From IMG/VR virus record IMGVR_UViG_3300037587_000149, positions 1-22,473 of that record: a stretch of DNA of 22,473 bases. One strand, given 5' to 3'. Of the stretch, positions 14,922-21,856 are shown piece after piece. The translations under genes and the position numbers were made by a program. Numbering within the stretch: the stretch's first letter is position 1; every line of letters begins with the position of its first letter. The notes beneath the pieces were generated by a model. The model was given only the letters and a program-made list of their open reading frames with translations, ran no database searches and was not told where the DNA came from. The DNA is from a virus.

Positions 14922-15319
14922 GACTGAGCCTCCCTATCAGCTAAGCTCTTCAAGGTGAGGTCAGAGTAATCTAGAGAGTCTTGAATGATCATTTTCACCG
15001 AAACAAATGGCGACCCATTTATGCTTATCCCTAAATCTGGATGAATACGCATCCCACGAACGTCTTCTTCCATGGTTTTGTATTTTATGGTGGGGCCTTC
15101 CCGCTGGTCGTGATATTCAGTCTTATCTTCTAGGGACTTAACCCATTCAAGAGTTTTTCCTTCTGTATTCATCAAATTATCAGGAAGTTTCATTAAGAGA
15201 TAATCCTTCCCTTCTAGGCAAAGATATTCCTCATTAAGGAGCGGCATTGGCTCAAAGCCTTCTCTCTCCCTATTAAAACAAACTTTGGTATTAACCCATA
15301 CATAATTACTATCCATCAT
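14918..15319 (-). CDS. Hypothetical protein in portal-scaffold interval
   Basis: This 133-aa soluble protein has mixed alpha/beta composition with segments NYVWVNTKVCFNREREGFEP, EEYLCLEGKDYLLMKLPDN and IHPDLGISINGSPFVSVKMI. It has no signal peptide, membrane segment or recognised motif. ATGA overlaps join it to the 73-aa gene upstream and the GroES-like gene downstream, so it is translated in the same block. The start could be either of two adjacent ATGs behind AGAGG. Function is unknown. Confidence 0.55.
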   Translation of the reverse strand: MMDSNYVWVNTKVCFNREREGFEPMPLLNEEYLCLEGKDYLLMKLPDNLMNTEGKTLEWVKSLEDKTEYHDQREGPTIKYKTMEEDVRGMRIHPDLGISINGSPFVSVKMIIQDSLDYSDLTLKSLADREAQS

Positions 15320-15537
15320 TCAGCCTCTTCTAAGACAGTTTCATAGCCCATAAGAAGTGCTTCTGCACCTTCTATAAGCCCCTCTTTAAACGCCGTTCTG
15401 AGCGCCGTCTGATCTACTGTATCCATCATGCTAGATTCTGATCTAGCAGATTCAATCTCCTCCTTGACCTGTTTAAATACTGCCTTGGTTACAGGGTGGC
15501 TATTCCAATCCTGCAGGTCCGCTTTGGTTAGTAACAT
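15316..15537 (-). CDS. Small helical protein overlapping the portal 3' end, unknown
   Basis: This 73-aa mostly helical acidic protein (LTKADLQDWNSHPVTKAVFK, QVKEEIESARSES, LRTAFKEGLIEGAEALLMG) starts 38 bp inside the portal gene behind a clear AGGAG at 8 nt, and ends in an ATGA overlap with the next gene. Small helical proteins of this type after portal genes are common in podoviruses. The role is unknown; it may assist portal or scaffold assembly. Confidence 0.6.
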   Translation of the reverse strand: MLLTKADLQDWNSHPVTKAVFKQVKEEIESARSESSMMDTVDQTALRTAFKEGLIEGAEALLMGYETVLEEAE

Positions 15538-17671
15538 TTGTCAGCTCCTGTGCTGCTCGTTGGTTTTGCAACTCCTGCTGGTCTAGCTGGAGCGCGGTGG
15601 TGTACTGATTCGAAAGGTTCTTAGTATCTTCCGTCTCAGCCTCTTCGAGAGTCTTGATGGTCTTGGCCTCATTCAGGGTTGTTTCTGAATCACCCTTGTC
15701 TAGGTCCATAGCTAGTTTAGCGTCCTTCCGTGCTTCCTCTCTCTCCAATGCTTCAGCCTGTGCTGCTGCAATGAGATCAAGGCGCTCCTGTTCACCTAGA
15801 ATAAGCTGCTCAAGCTGTGGGTTCTCTGCCAGTAACCGCTGCAACTGCTGATCTGGTGCCTCTTCTGGATAGACTTCATCTCCTACCGTTGAACCGATAG
15901 CCTCAAAGAAGTTCTTAATGATTGGCCGCACATCGCCACCCGTGAACGCTACTAATTGAGCCTGGCTGATCTCAGCATTAGCCTGAATGATGCGCTGTGT
16001 TTTAGTCGCAACTTCAGGGTTAGCAACCGGGACGATATCCATTCCTCGAAGATTGAAGTCTACTTCAAAGTTTGCCTGTTCATCATCCAGTATCTCCTGA
16101 TACTGCAGGGGATCGGTAAACTTAGCGTTCAACTCATGTAGCTTACGGAACTCTGAAGACATAGCCCGATATAGGCGTTTAACAATGGCTCCCGTAGCCT
16201 CCAGCTGCTCATCGACAAGCGCTAATGTGGTGCCTACCGGGGTGTTAGCACCCAAAGCCCCTTTAAGATCAGCTGAGGAGGCTAGGTCTTTAGCATTAGC
16301 AATCATGAACTGCAACAGCGCGAAGAGAGTAGGGCTAGGCTCTTTGAATGGTAAAGGCCGGATGCCGTTCTGCAGATCTTGAGCGCTGATCCCTGTCTGT
16401 TTCCACTCTCCCGGCTTAAATGAGCTGGTACCCATCCTCTTTCTGAATCCTCTCGCTACCCATCCTCCTTGTAGATTTGCTAATGTGCCTGCGTCAAATA
16501 GCTGGTTTGTAACCGCGTTAATACCTGAAATGATGGCGCTCAACAGATGGACATAACCAACATCTAAGAAGCCACCTTGAGGATCACGAAGGAATCCATA
16601 CTTGGTGACGTTCTCTTCTGCATCAATTCGCACAACTTCACGATCACCCGAAGTTTCAGGCAATGCTCCGCCATCAGCCATCAGCCGATCAAGCGTGGTC
16701 GCTCTGCGATTCTTATCATCCTTGACCAATACGTCTTTCGGCTCAAATCTTGGCGTAATTCTTACAACTGTGCCGGTAGATTCTTGGAATACGATGGTGT
16801 AAGGCTCTTCATAACCATCTTTATCCAGATCGGAATAACCATCTTGCTCAATAAAGCTGGTGAACTTGTCGTTCGATGCTTCTTGATCAGACTCGTCTAC
16901 TCGATCACCCAAGTTCAATTCGACATCAAGCCATAGTCCCTGCCGTTGTTTCTCCTCTACTTCATTGGCGCTGAAGTCATGGATTTCAGAGAAGCGACGA
17001 AGCCGAGTGATAGATGTGGCGTCTTGGCTAACCGCAAAGTTGGGATATGTCACTAGCCTAGAGTCTGGCCGCCCTAGTTGGGCATCAAAGAAAGTCTTTT
17101 TGAATACTGTGCCGGTGTAGGGAATGTCATAGATCAGCTTCTCATGCTCATCTCTCCATTCAGACATTTCAACGTTTAACTGCCAGTTCTGGAACTCAGC
17201 TACTCGCTCACCTCTCTCAAACTTCTGATTCTGCGGATCCTTACCAATGACTTTAATCTTGAGGATCTCGTAACCACGGAGCAATTCAGTCGACGCTCTG
17301 TCGGAGAACTTGAGACCGGCTTTCGACAGTTCGGGAGATTTGAAGTTCGATGCACCATCCCAAGGCTCAGAACGGGGGTGGGTCTCTTGCTTAACCAGAT
17401 CAAGGCCGAATTCTACTAGCTCTGCCCACTCTGACATAGAGTCTTGGTCAGCCTCATACCCTTCCTTCGCTAGACGCCCGACAGCTAACAGCGTGTCATC
17501 AGAGAACATATCAGCGATGTTAGGCTTAGGGCTGAAGATAGTGCGCCCGTCTGGGGCCTGGTCGACTAGGAACATATCCGCCAGTAGCTCAACGCCTTCA
17601 AGCTCGGTAATGTCCCGGTCTTCCTCTTTGTCTAGCTCTTGGTCTTCTACATCGCTGCTAATGATTGCCAT
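15500..17671 (-). CDS. Portal protein, P22-like
   Basis: This 723-aa protein is almost exactly the size of P22 gp1 (725 aa) and directly follows the terminase block. It forms the dodecameric DNA channel at one capsid vertex. The acidic N-terminus (EDQELDKEEDRDITELEG) precedes a long alpha/beta body with LRGYEILKIKVIGKDPQNQK, YDIPYTGTVFKKTFFDAQLG and GGWVARGFRKRMGTS. The region from about 610 onward is a Glu/Gln/Ala-rich helix (AAQAEALEREEARKDAKLAM) like the P22 portal barrel that extends into the head. The SD is weak (AGG at 9 nt). The stop overlaps the start of the 73-aa gene by 38 bp. Confidence 0.85.
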   Translation of the reverse strand: MAIISSDVEDQELDKEEDRDITELEGVELLADMFLVDQAPDGRTIFSPKPNIADMFSDDTLLAVGRLAKEGYEADQDSMSEWAELVEFGLDLVKQETHPRSEPWDGASNFKSPELSKAGLKFSDRASTELLRGYEILKIKVIGKDPQNQKFERGERVAEFQNWQLNVEMSEWRDEHEKLIYDIPYTGTVFKKTFFDAQLGRPDSRLVTYPNFAVSQDATSITRLRRFSEIHDFSANEVEEKQRQGLWLDVELNLGDRVDESDQEASNDKFTSFIEQDGYSDLDKDGYEEPYTIVFQESTGTVVRITPRFEPKDVLVKDDKNRRATTLDRLMADGGALPETSGDREVVRIDAEENVTKYGFLRDPQGGFLDVGYVHLLSAIISGINAVTNQLFDAGTLANLQGGWVARGFRKRMGTSSFKPGEWKQTGISAQDLQNGIRPLPFKEPSPTLFALLQFMIANAKDLASSADLKGALGANTPVGTTLALVDEQLEATGAIVKRLYRAMSSEFRKLHELNAKFTDPLQYQEILDDEQANFEVDFNLRGMDIVPVANPEVATKTQRIIQANAEISQAQLVAFTGGDVRPIIKNFFEAIGSTVGDEVYPEEAPDQQLQRLLAENPQLEQLILGEQERLDLIAAAQAEALEREEARKDAKLAMDLDKGDSETTLNEAKTIKTLEEAETEDTKNLSNQYTTALQLDQQELQNQRAAQELTNVTNQSGPAGLE

Positions 17672-17684
17672 TCTGATAACCTAA

Positions 17685-17942
17685 TCAATAAGGTGAAAAT
17701 TGTGCTTTCATTTCAAACATTGCCCACAACGCTAAGATGACACCAGATAACGCGTACTCGCTAGGCAGAAGTCCTATACCGATAAGCATTAAAGCTACAT
17801 CGCAAGAAAGAATAACACCATCAACGCGCCTGAACCTTTGCCATAGAGTTTTCTTCTTATATGGCTTGATCTCAATATTATTGACCACATCGCCCCATTC
17901 TTCTTTGCTTAGATTTGGCATGCGTCCAAAGAAAATAGCCAT
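17685..17942 (-). CDS. Small two-segment membrane protein, unknown
   Basis: This 85-aa protein has a basic N-terminal half (IKPYKKKTLWQRFRRVDG) and two hydrophobic stretches at about 43-60 (VILSCDVALMLIGIGLLP) and 63-77 (YALSGVILALWAMFE), consistent with a hairpin in the inner membrane with a cytoplasmic N-terminus. Size and topology would fit a holin-like or superinfection protein, but a place between terminase and portal is unusual for lysis genes and no holin signature is seen. It starts 1 bp after the preceding stop. Confidence 0.55.
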   Translation of the reverse strand: MAIFFGRMPNLSKEEWGDVVNNIEIKPYKKKTLWQRFRRVDGVILSCDVALMLIGIGLLPSEYALSGVILALWAMFEMKAQFSPY

Positions 17943-17943
17943 A

Positions 17944-18102
17944 TCAATACCCCATCACTTTCATAGCGATCTTATCTCGCGTAGCTCTAGCGTTGCCCAT
18001 CAGTTTGATGAATAGAGGATCGGGACCAGTTGCCGGGGTGTATTGAGCGACGATGCACTTCCCGTAATCCTCAAGCTTTGTCTTCTTTGGTGCTTCAGTC
18101 AT
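17944..18102 (-). CDS. 52-aa protein downstream of terminase, unknown
   Basis: I place the start at ATG 18102, one base after the large-terminase TAG, which suits coupled translation; the frame stays open further upstream, but that part runs antisense-like inside the terminase gene and has unnatural composition. The product begins TEAPKKTKLEDYGKCIVAQY and ends NARATRDKIAMKVMGY. The last four residues (VMGY) are the same as those of the large terminase, which also ends SVMGY. Function is unknown. Confidence 0.5.
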   Translation of the reverse strand: MTEAPKKTKLEDYGKCIVAQYTPATGPDPLFIKLMGNARATRDKIAMKVMGY

Positions 18103-18103
18103 C

Positions 18104-19687
18104 CTAGTACCCCATGACACTAGCTTCGCTAAAGTCGTCTTCGTATTCATCCCAATCATCATCAGATGATACCACGAAACCCCCGCTGAACCCCAAAGCC
18201 ATGTATTGTTCAGCGTCTGCCGGGTGAGAGTATTTATTCTTGTCAGGCTTATCTCTATATCGATCCTCGCCTGATACTTGAACACGCTTATATTGATAGC
18301 CTCCGATCTTTCCTTTCCGAATCATAGGGCACTTTCGGCTGACGAGATAACCAGGTTCACCGTCAACCAACTTGATGATGAAGGAGTTAACCGCATCGAT
18401 ACGCTTTGTAGGATCGTTAGTGGGCGCAGGCTCAGTTTCAAAGCCGAGGTTGAGCGGCTGGATAATGTCGCCGTCTTCGTTGTCGTCGATATACTCATCA
18501 TTGAGGATCCCCATGGCGCTCTTAGCTTCAGCCTCGCCGCGTCCTTTGCCTGCCGGGTCAATGTAGCTAAACGCTACTTCAATGCCGTAGAAGTTACGCT
18601 GCAGAAATGGCTTAACAACATCCCTAGCAAACTGCCTCACTCCCATATCTTCTGACACTAGCTCAGCAATAACCCGGAGCTGGCCGCGCTGCGTCATCTG
18701 TCCAATTATGCATGAAGGCGTTAACCCTCCGTCCCATCCCAACCCTATAGGCAAGTCTTCAATCACTCCTAGCGGCTTCTCAGGGCAGTGTAAGCGATCA
18801 TTGTACTGAGGATATACAGGTTTACCGTCTTTGATCGTGCCGTAGTTGCCCAGCACCATGACATTGATATGGTCTTCAGTGTTACCCGCGATCATGTCCA
18901 GGTAGTACTGATAGCCCCCCGGCAGGAAGGATATGTTCTCAGCTAACGGGTTGGGCTTGTATTCACCATCAGGCTGCTTGAGCAGAGGAGATGGGCCGCG
19001 CACGAAGTCGAATATCTCGCTGACGGCACGCTTGGCTTGGCTTGATTTGTTGGATCTAAGGCAACCTTCCTCTGCTAGTTGATACCACCAATGATCATCT
19101 TCAGGTGGGTTTGTATCCATCAGTACGGCTTTACGGGTACATGGCTTATAGCTTCCTTGCTCATCCCTGGGGGCCTTGTAGTCGCCTTTGTCCACATACC
19201 CATCGATCTGTGAAGGATAACGCCCGATACGCTCACGAGCCGCTTTAAGGACCGCGTATGGTAGCTCCTTAGCCTCGTTCATGAATACGCCTGTCACCTC
19301 AAGGGATAGAAGCTTCTTAACGTCATCTGGTCGATCAAGCGCCAGGAAGATAAACTTGCATTGAACTCTGGTGCCATCAGGTAGCGGATAATCCATCTCC
19401 CCCCGCATAGGCTTGAGAGTGATGCCGCATATCTCGTGAGGTATCCACTGTTTGAACGTGGCTAGTGTGGTTGTCTCCAGCATATCGTAAGTGTTACGAA
19501 CAACAGCCCACTTGGTTAGCCGTATGCCGTCACAGTTAGGCTCTTGCAGGTTGGACAGGCGGTGCATTTCGTTGATGCAGCATACGCTCTTGCCATTTCC
19601 GACCGGACCTAGAAAGCCACGCACAACCTTATCGGATGCATGGAAGCGAGCGGCTGTGGGTGATGCTACATAGGTTACGGTCTTCAT
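18104..19687 (-). CDS. Terminase large subunit
   Basis: This 527-aa packaging motor carries an N-terminal ATPase: Walker A GPVGNGKS (27-34), Walker B VTGVFMNEA (131-139, Glu138 catalytic) and the coupling motif DTNPP (191-195). A C-terminal RNase H-like nuclease has acidic residues Asp319 (GLGWDGG), Asp377 (YIDPAGKGRG) and Asp491 (HPADAEQY). It docks on the portal and pumps DNA into the procapsid, cutting the concatemer. P22 gp2 is 499 aa. No SD precedes ATG 19687 (the upstream bases are C-rich), and the start overlaps the previous stop as ATGA, so translation probably depends on coupling. All core residues are intact. Confidence 0.93.
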   Translation of the reverse strand: MKTVTYVASPTAARFHASDKVVRGFLGPVGNGKSVCCINEMHRLSNLQEPNCDGIRLTKWAVVRNTYDMLETTTLATFKQWIPHEICGITLKPMRGEMDYPLPDGTRVQCKFIFLALDRPDDVKKLLSLEVTGVFMNEAKELPYAVLKAARERIGRYPSQIDGYVDKGDYKAPRDEQGSYKPCTRKAVLMDTNPPEDDHWWYQLAEEGCLRSNKSSQAKRAVSEIFDFVRGPSPLLKQPDGEYKPNPLAENISFLPGGYQYYLDMIAGNTEDHINVMVLGNYGTIKDGKPVYPQYNDRLHCPEKPLGVIEDLPIGLGWDGGLTPSCIIGQMTQRGQLRVIAELVSEDMGVRQFARDVVKPFLQRNFYGIEVAFSYIDPAGKGRGEAEAKSAMGILNDEYIDDNEDGDIIQPLNLGFETEPAPTNDPTKRIDAVNSFIIKLVDGEPGYLVSRKCPMIRKGKIGGYQYKRVQVSGEDRYRDKPDKNKYSHPADAEQYMALGFSGGFVVSSDDDWDEYEDDFSEASVMGY

Positions 19688-19920
19688 TTGGGAGGGATGC
19701 GTTCAAACGGATTCTTGTCTCCAGAGTAATACGCCTCTGTAGAACCCGGCGTGACATAGATTGCCTGCGTTTCATTTGAAGGCTGGACAAGTGAAAAGCC
19801 ATTTTCATTTAACACTTTTAGCATCTCTCTCGCGCATTCTTCCTCCTCTCCTGCATAGGCTCCAGATATATAACGAGACATAGCTTCTGCCATCACACCT
19901 ATCTTTGGATCAATCATCAT
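19684..19920 (-). CDS. 78-aa protein coupled to terminase, unknown
   Basis: I choose ATG 19920 because AGAGGGAG ends 6 nt before it; the frame extends to 19956 without an SD. The product MMIDPKIGVMAEAMSRYISG continues with an acidic helix (GEEEECAREMLKVLNENGFS) and a C-terminal NPFERIPPK. It overlaps the end of the 63-aa gene by 11 bp and hands over to the large terminase by an ATGA overlap. Synthesis of TerL probably relies on ribosomes finishing this gene. Function is unknown. Confidence 0.55.
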   Translation of the reverse strand: MMIDPKIGVMAEAMSRYISGAYAGEEEECAREMLKVLNENGFSLVQPSNETQAIYVTPGSTEAYYSGDKNPFERIPPK

Positions 19921-20101
19921 TGCCATCTCCCTCTGAGCCTTTAACCATTGGGACATAAACCTCTCTATCCATATCCTTCCACTCTTTGCTGTGGTCTATA
20001 ACCCAGCCTTGACGCTCCATTTCAAACTGAACGCCTGACCATACCCAAACCACTCTGTCCTTGCGATTAGGATCATAATGAAAACTCTTTTCTTCACTCA
20101 T
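19910..20101 (-). CDS. 63-aa protein, unknown
   Basis: The start ATG 20101 is preceded by GGGGAGAAGGGCG and overlaps the last codons of the 34-aa membrane protein. A longer frame beginning at TTG 20194 has no SD and simply reads the membrane gene out of frame. The product (SEEKSFHYDPNRKDRVVWVW, SGVQFEMERQGWVIDHSKEW) is soluble with many aromatic residues and an acidic tail (GSEGDGNDD). No family is recognised. Confidence 0.55.
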   Translation of the reverse strand: MSEEKSFHYDPNRKDRVVWVWSGVQFEMERQGWVIDHSKEWKDMDREVYVPMVKGSEGDGNDD

Positions 20102-20198
20102 CGCCCTTCTCCCCAGCCCAAACAGCATAAAAAAATAACCCAGCACAGCTAACGACGACCAAGGCGAATAGCCCGATACTAACAGCAGATTCAATCAT
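20094..20198 (-). CDS. 34-aa single-pass membrane micro-protein
   Basis: ATG 20198 is preceded by GGGGAGAAGAGCG, a strong SD, and overlaps the terminase small-subunit stop. The 34-codon product (IESAVSIGLFALVVVSCAGL, then FFYAVWAGEKGDE) is one transmembrane helix with a short acidic/basic tail. It shares its ribosome-binding module with the next gene. It could modulate the membrane or lysis; no specific role is claimed. Confidence 0.6.
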   Translation of the reverse strand: MIESAVSIGLFALVVVSCAGLFFYAVWAGEKGDE

Positions 20199-20577
20199 CG
20201 CTCTTCTCCCCATTAAAGGCCATATTGAAAATTACGTCAGTATCAACCGCTACTTTCTTCACGTTAGCATCAAACCCGCCAGTGAAGTCAGTAAGAGCTT
20301 TCCAGGCTGCAACTCTAGCGCTCTGAGTGCATCCCTCGCCGTTGCTTGTAGCCTCAAGGAGCAATCCGGTAACGATGTCGTCAATAGTCACTAGCGCCTT
20401 CTTAGAAGCATTAGCTTTGAATGCGTCCACAGCCGATGAAATGTTATCTTTACTCATCAACCGAGAACCGGCCATTTCTGCGCTTCTTTCGCTATAGCCT
20501 GCAGTGATTGCGGCTTGGGTGGCGTTGAATCCATTGCAGCAATACGCTTCTACGAATGCTTGTTGTTTACTGTTCAT
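20191..20577 (-). CDS. Terminase small subunit
   Basis: I start at ATG 20577 (128 aa), since it overlaps the upstream stop as ATGA and the sequence then begins NSKQQAFVEAYCCNGFNATQ, the usual opening of small terminases. Residues 2-50 contain the conserved helix-turn-helix NATQAAITAGYSERSAEMAG for DNA (pac or cos) recognition. The C-terminal part (about 65-110) is helical and presumably oligomerises into a ring that docks TerL. Four small genes (34-, 63-, 78-aa and overlaps) separate it from the large subunit, which is more than usual. The packaging site may lie within or near this gene, as in P22, but none is visible. Confidence 0.85.
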   Translation of the reverse strand: MNSKQQAFVEAYCCNGFNATQAAITAGYSERSAEMAGSRLMSKDNISSAVDAFKANASKKALVTIDDIVTGLLLEATSNGEGCTQSARVAAWKALTDFTGGFDANVKKVAVDTDVIFNMAFNGEKSDD

Positions 20578-20894
20578 CTGCACCCCCCGTCTACCGAATC
20601 TATACAAGCTATGTAGTTGCCGTTCTGTTGCTCAACCTGAACTTTGTATAGCCCTTCCCCATCTACCTCTGGGAATCGACCCTCACAGTCAGCGAGGATC
20701 GGGTTAGGTAAGACTGAGATACAGCCCTTATGGGTAACGCATTTGGGATAGGTTGTCTCTATCTCGTAAAAGTACACCTTGCCGCACGATAGTAGCTCTC
20801 TTCGTGCTCTGAAGTAGCCAATGTCTCTACCTCTGTTTGTGAACTCTGATTCTTGATAGCTCTCTACCAAGTCTTTCAATATCTGTTTAATCAT
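20574..20894 (-). CDS. 106-aa protein, unknown
   Basis: This soluble protein begins IKQILKDLVESYQESEFTNR and continues with GYFRARRELLSCGKVYFYEI, then a Cys-containing beta-rich C-terminal half (YPKCVTHKGCISVLPNPILA, DCEGRFPEVDGEG). The start has SD GGGGA and the stop overlaps the small terminase ATG (ATGA). The cysteines are irregularly spaced, so a metal site is uncertain. Function is not recognised. Confidence 0.55.
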   Translation of the reverse strand: MIKQILKDLVESYQESEFTNRGRDIGYFRARRELLSCGKVYFYEIETTYPKCVTHKGCISVLPNPILADCEGRFPEVDGEGLYKVQVEQQNGNYIACIDSVDGGCR

Positions 20895-20915
20895 CTTCCC
20901 CGCCTCTACGGTTGA

Positions 20916-21059
20916 TCAATGTAAGACCCAAGGAGCGCTTACCTCTGCCCCTGTGGTCAATCCTTCTGCGTTCTGTTCTAGCACTACCCACCATGATTCT
21001 TCATGATAATAATAGAACTCGTCTCTGTACTCCAGGTATTGAACGTCCATTTCTTCCAT
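20916..21059 (-). CDS. 47-aa aromatic-rich micro-protein
   Basis: I choose ATG 21059, which has GAGGTGG 3-4 nt upstream; the frame extends to a TTG at 21110 with no SD. The product is rich in Tyr, Trp and Glu (EEMDVQYLEYRDEFYYYHEE then SWWVVLEQNAEG). Its start lies just inside the gap after the zinc-ribbon gene stop at 21068. Function is unknown. Confidence 0.45.
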   Translation of the reverse strand: MEEMDVQYLEYRDEFYYYHEESWWVVLEQNAEGLTTGAEVSAPWVLH

Positions 21060-21067
21060 AGACCACC

Positions 21068-21223
21068 TCAATACTTCTTGGTTGCTTGCCCACTCCCATC
21101 GAAACGCCAAGGCTTGCTTGCTTGTCCCTTCTCCGCCGGGTTCATCTCACGCCACCCCTCGCACTTCCTGCACTTGGTATAGGTTAGCGGCTTATCTTTG
21201 ACCTTAATACAGCCAGGGCACAT
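21068..21223 (-). CDS. 51-aa zinc-ribbon micro-protein
   Basis: A complete frame starts at ATG 21223, one base after the preceding stop. The product begins MCPGCIKVKDKPLTYTKCRK and has paired CxxC knuckles at residues 2-5 and 18-21, a minimal zinc ribbon, followed by a basic tail. Only a weak SD (AAGAG) is present, so coupled translation is likely. It may bind nucleic acid or a host polymerase; that is inference. Confidence 0.6.
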   Translation of the reverse strand: MCPGCIKVKDKPLTYTKCRKCEGWREMNPAEKGQASKPWRFDGSGQATKKY

Positions 21224-21224
21224 G

Positions 21225-21365
21225 TCAGGATCTCTTGCGCTTGACGGTATTGAGAGCCTGGGCGACTGCGCGCTTCTGAGGCTTGCCTTCTGACTTCAGC
21301 TTGCTGATCTTGCGCGAGACTTTCTTTGCCGTCTTCTTTCGCTCTGGCTTGGTATGGCCTGGCAT
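21225..21365 (-). CDS. 46-aa very basic protein, DUF6496-like
   Basis: The first gene of the late operon starts at ATG 21365 with SD GAGGG at 7 nt and about 22-29 nt after the predicted transcription start. The product (PGHTKPERKKTAKKVSRKIS then KLKSEGKPQKRAVAQALN) is about one-third Lys/Arg. The ending SEGKPQKRAVAQALN resembles the small basic phage and bacterial family DUF6496, which has no known function. A longer frame in another register overlaps it but lacks an SD and has poor composition. Confidence 0.6.
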   Translation of the reverse strand: MPGHTKPERKKTAKKVSRKISKLKSEGKPQKRAVAQALNTVKRKRS

Positions 21366-21393
21366 GATTCAGCCCTCTATCCAAATACCATAA

Positions 21394-21421
21394 ATTATAT
21401 CACAAATACAGCAGCCGTAAA
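21394..21421 (-). promoter_or_regulatory. Late-operon promoter with extended -10
   Basis: On the minus strand TATAAT (21399-21394) is preceded by TGA, giving a consensus extended -10. A -35-like TTTACG (4/6) lies 16 bp upstream and is formed by the T-run of the adjoining terminator. Transcription would start near 21387 and enter the 46-aa gene and then terminase. It is the only strong promoter seen ahead of the structural genes. Confidence 0.7.
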
Positions 21422-21441
21422 AAAGCCCTCACGAAGAGGGC
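21419..21441 (-). terminator. Rho-independent terminator of the upstream operon
   Basis: On the minus strand GCCCTC-TTCGT-GAGGGC is a perfect 6-bp GC-rich stem, followed at once by TTTTTT. It ends the block that contains the HNH, Cys-rich and membrane micro-genes. The late promoter begins inside its T-run. Confidence 0.88.
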
Positions 21442-21482
21442 AAAGGAGAGTACAGAGATGAAGGGTCATCATAGCAGCTCGA

Positions 21483-21587
21483 TCAGGAGGATGCTATATC
21501 TTCCATCCACTCCCTAAACTCCACTATGTTCCCCTCATACCCTATACCAAGGAGCATTACGAAGCCTATGATCAGCCAGGGGCTCAT
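21483..21587 (-). CDS. 34-aa single-pass membrane micro-protein (second)
   Basis: ATG 21587 overlaps the stop of the 73-aa gene (ATGA). The product begins MSPWLIIGFVMLLGIGYEGN, one hydrophobic helix of about 14-15 residues, then an acidic amphipathic tail (EFREWMEDIASS). No strong SD is present, so coupling is likely. It is the last gene before the terminator. Function is unknown. Confidence 0.5.
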   Translation of the reverse strand: MSPWLIIGFVMLLGIGYEGNIVEFREWMEDIASS

Positions 21588-21805
21588 GATTCACGCTCTT
21601 GTGCTGCTATCAAATCCTTGCACTCCCAGCAGTCGCTCTTAAATCCGTGCCCGCCGTGGTCGCAACAGTGGTACATTCCGCGTGGTCCTCCTTTGACGGC
21701 AATTAGACCATGCTCTGATAGGTAGGCTTTCACATCTTCTAGCGCTGCCTGCTCGTAATCTGGAATGCCATTGCCTTGGTTGAACTCTTGACGATATAAC
21801 CTCAT
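21584..21805 (-). CDS. 73-aa Cys/His-rich protein, unknown
   Basis: This protein has a helical N-terminal half (DYEQAALEDVKAYLSEHGL) and a possible metal site in the C-terminal half: YHCCDHGGHGFKSDCWECKD, with Cys47, Cys48, His50 and Cys59, Cys62. The start has AGGAG at 7 nt. It lies between the HNH-type gene and the membrane micro-gene in the same transcript. Zinc binding is likely; the role is unknown. Confidence 0.6.
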   Translation of the reverse strand: MRLYRQEFNQGNGIPDYEQAALEDVKAYLSEHGLIAVKGGPRGMYHCCDHGGHGFKSDCWECKDLIAAQERES

Positions 21806-21820
21806 CTCTCATCTCCTATA

Positions 21821-21836
21821 GCCCCTACTTAGGGGC
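21821..21836. other. Intercistronic hairpin
   Basis: GCCCCT-ACTT-AGGGGC is a perfect 6-bp stem with a 4-nt loop between the HNH gene and the 73-aa gene. It has no T-run and sits just before the AGGAG of the next gene, so it may stabilise or partition the mRNA. Confidence 0.5.
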
Positions 21837-21856
21837 GGGTTGTTAGTATTGGTTAA

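Noticed and set aside
17944-18285. 113-codon version of the 52-aa gene
   Set aside because: The first 61 codons lie inside the large terminase gene in another register; ATG 18102 next to the terminase stop is the natural start.
21184-21384. 66-codon minus-strand frame overlapping the basic 46-aa gene
   Set aside because: It starts at TTG without an SD; the alternative register has a proper SD, ATG and a recognisable basic family pattern.
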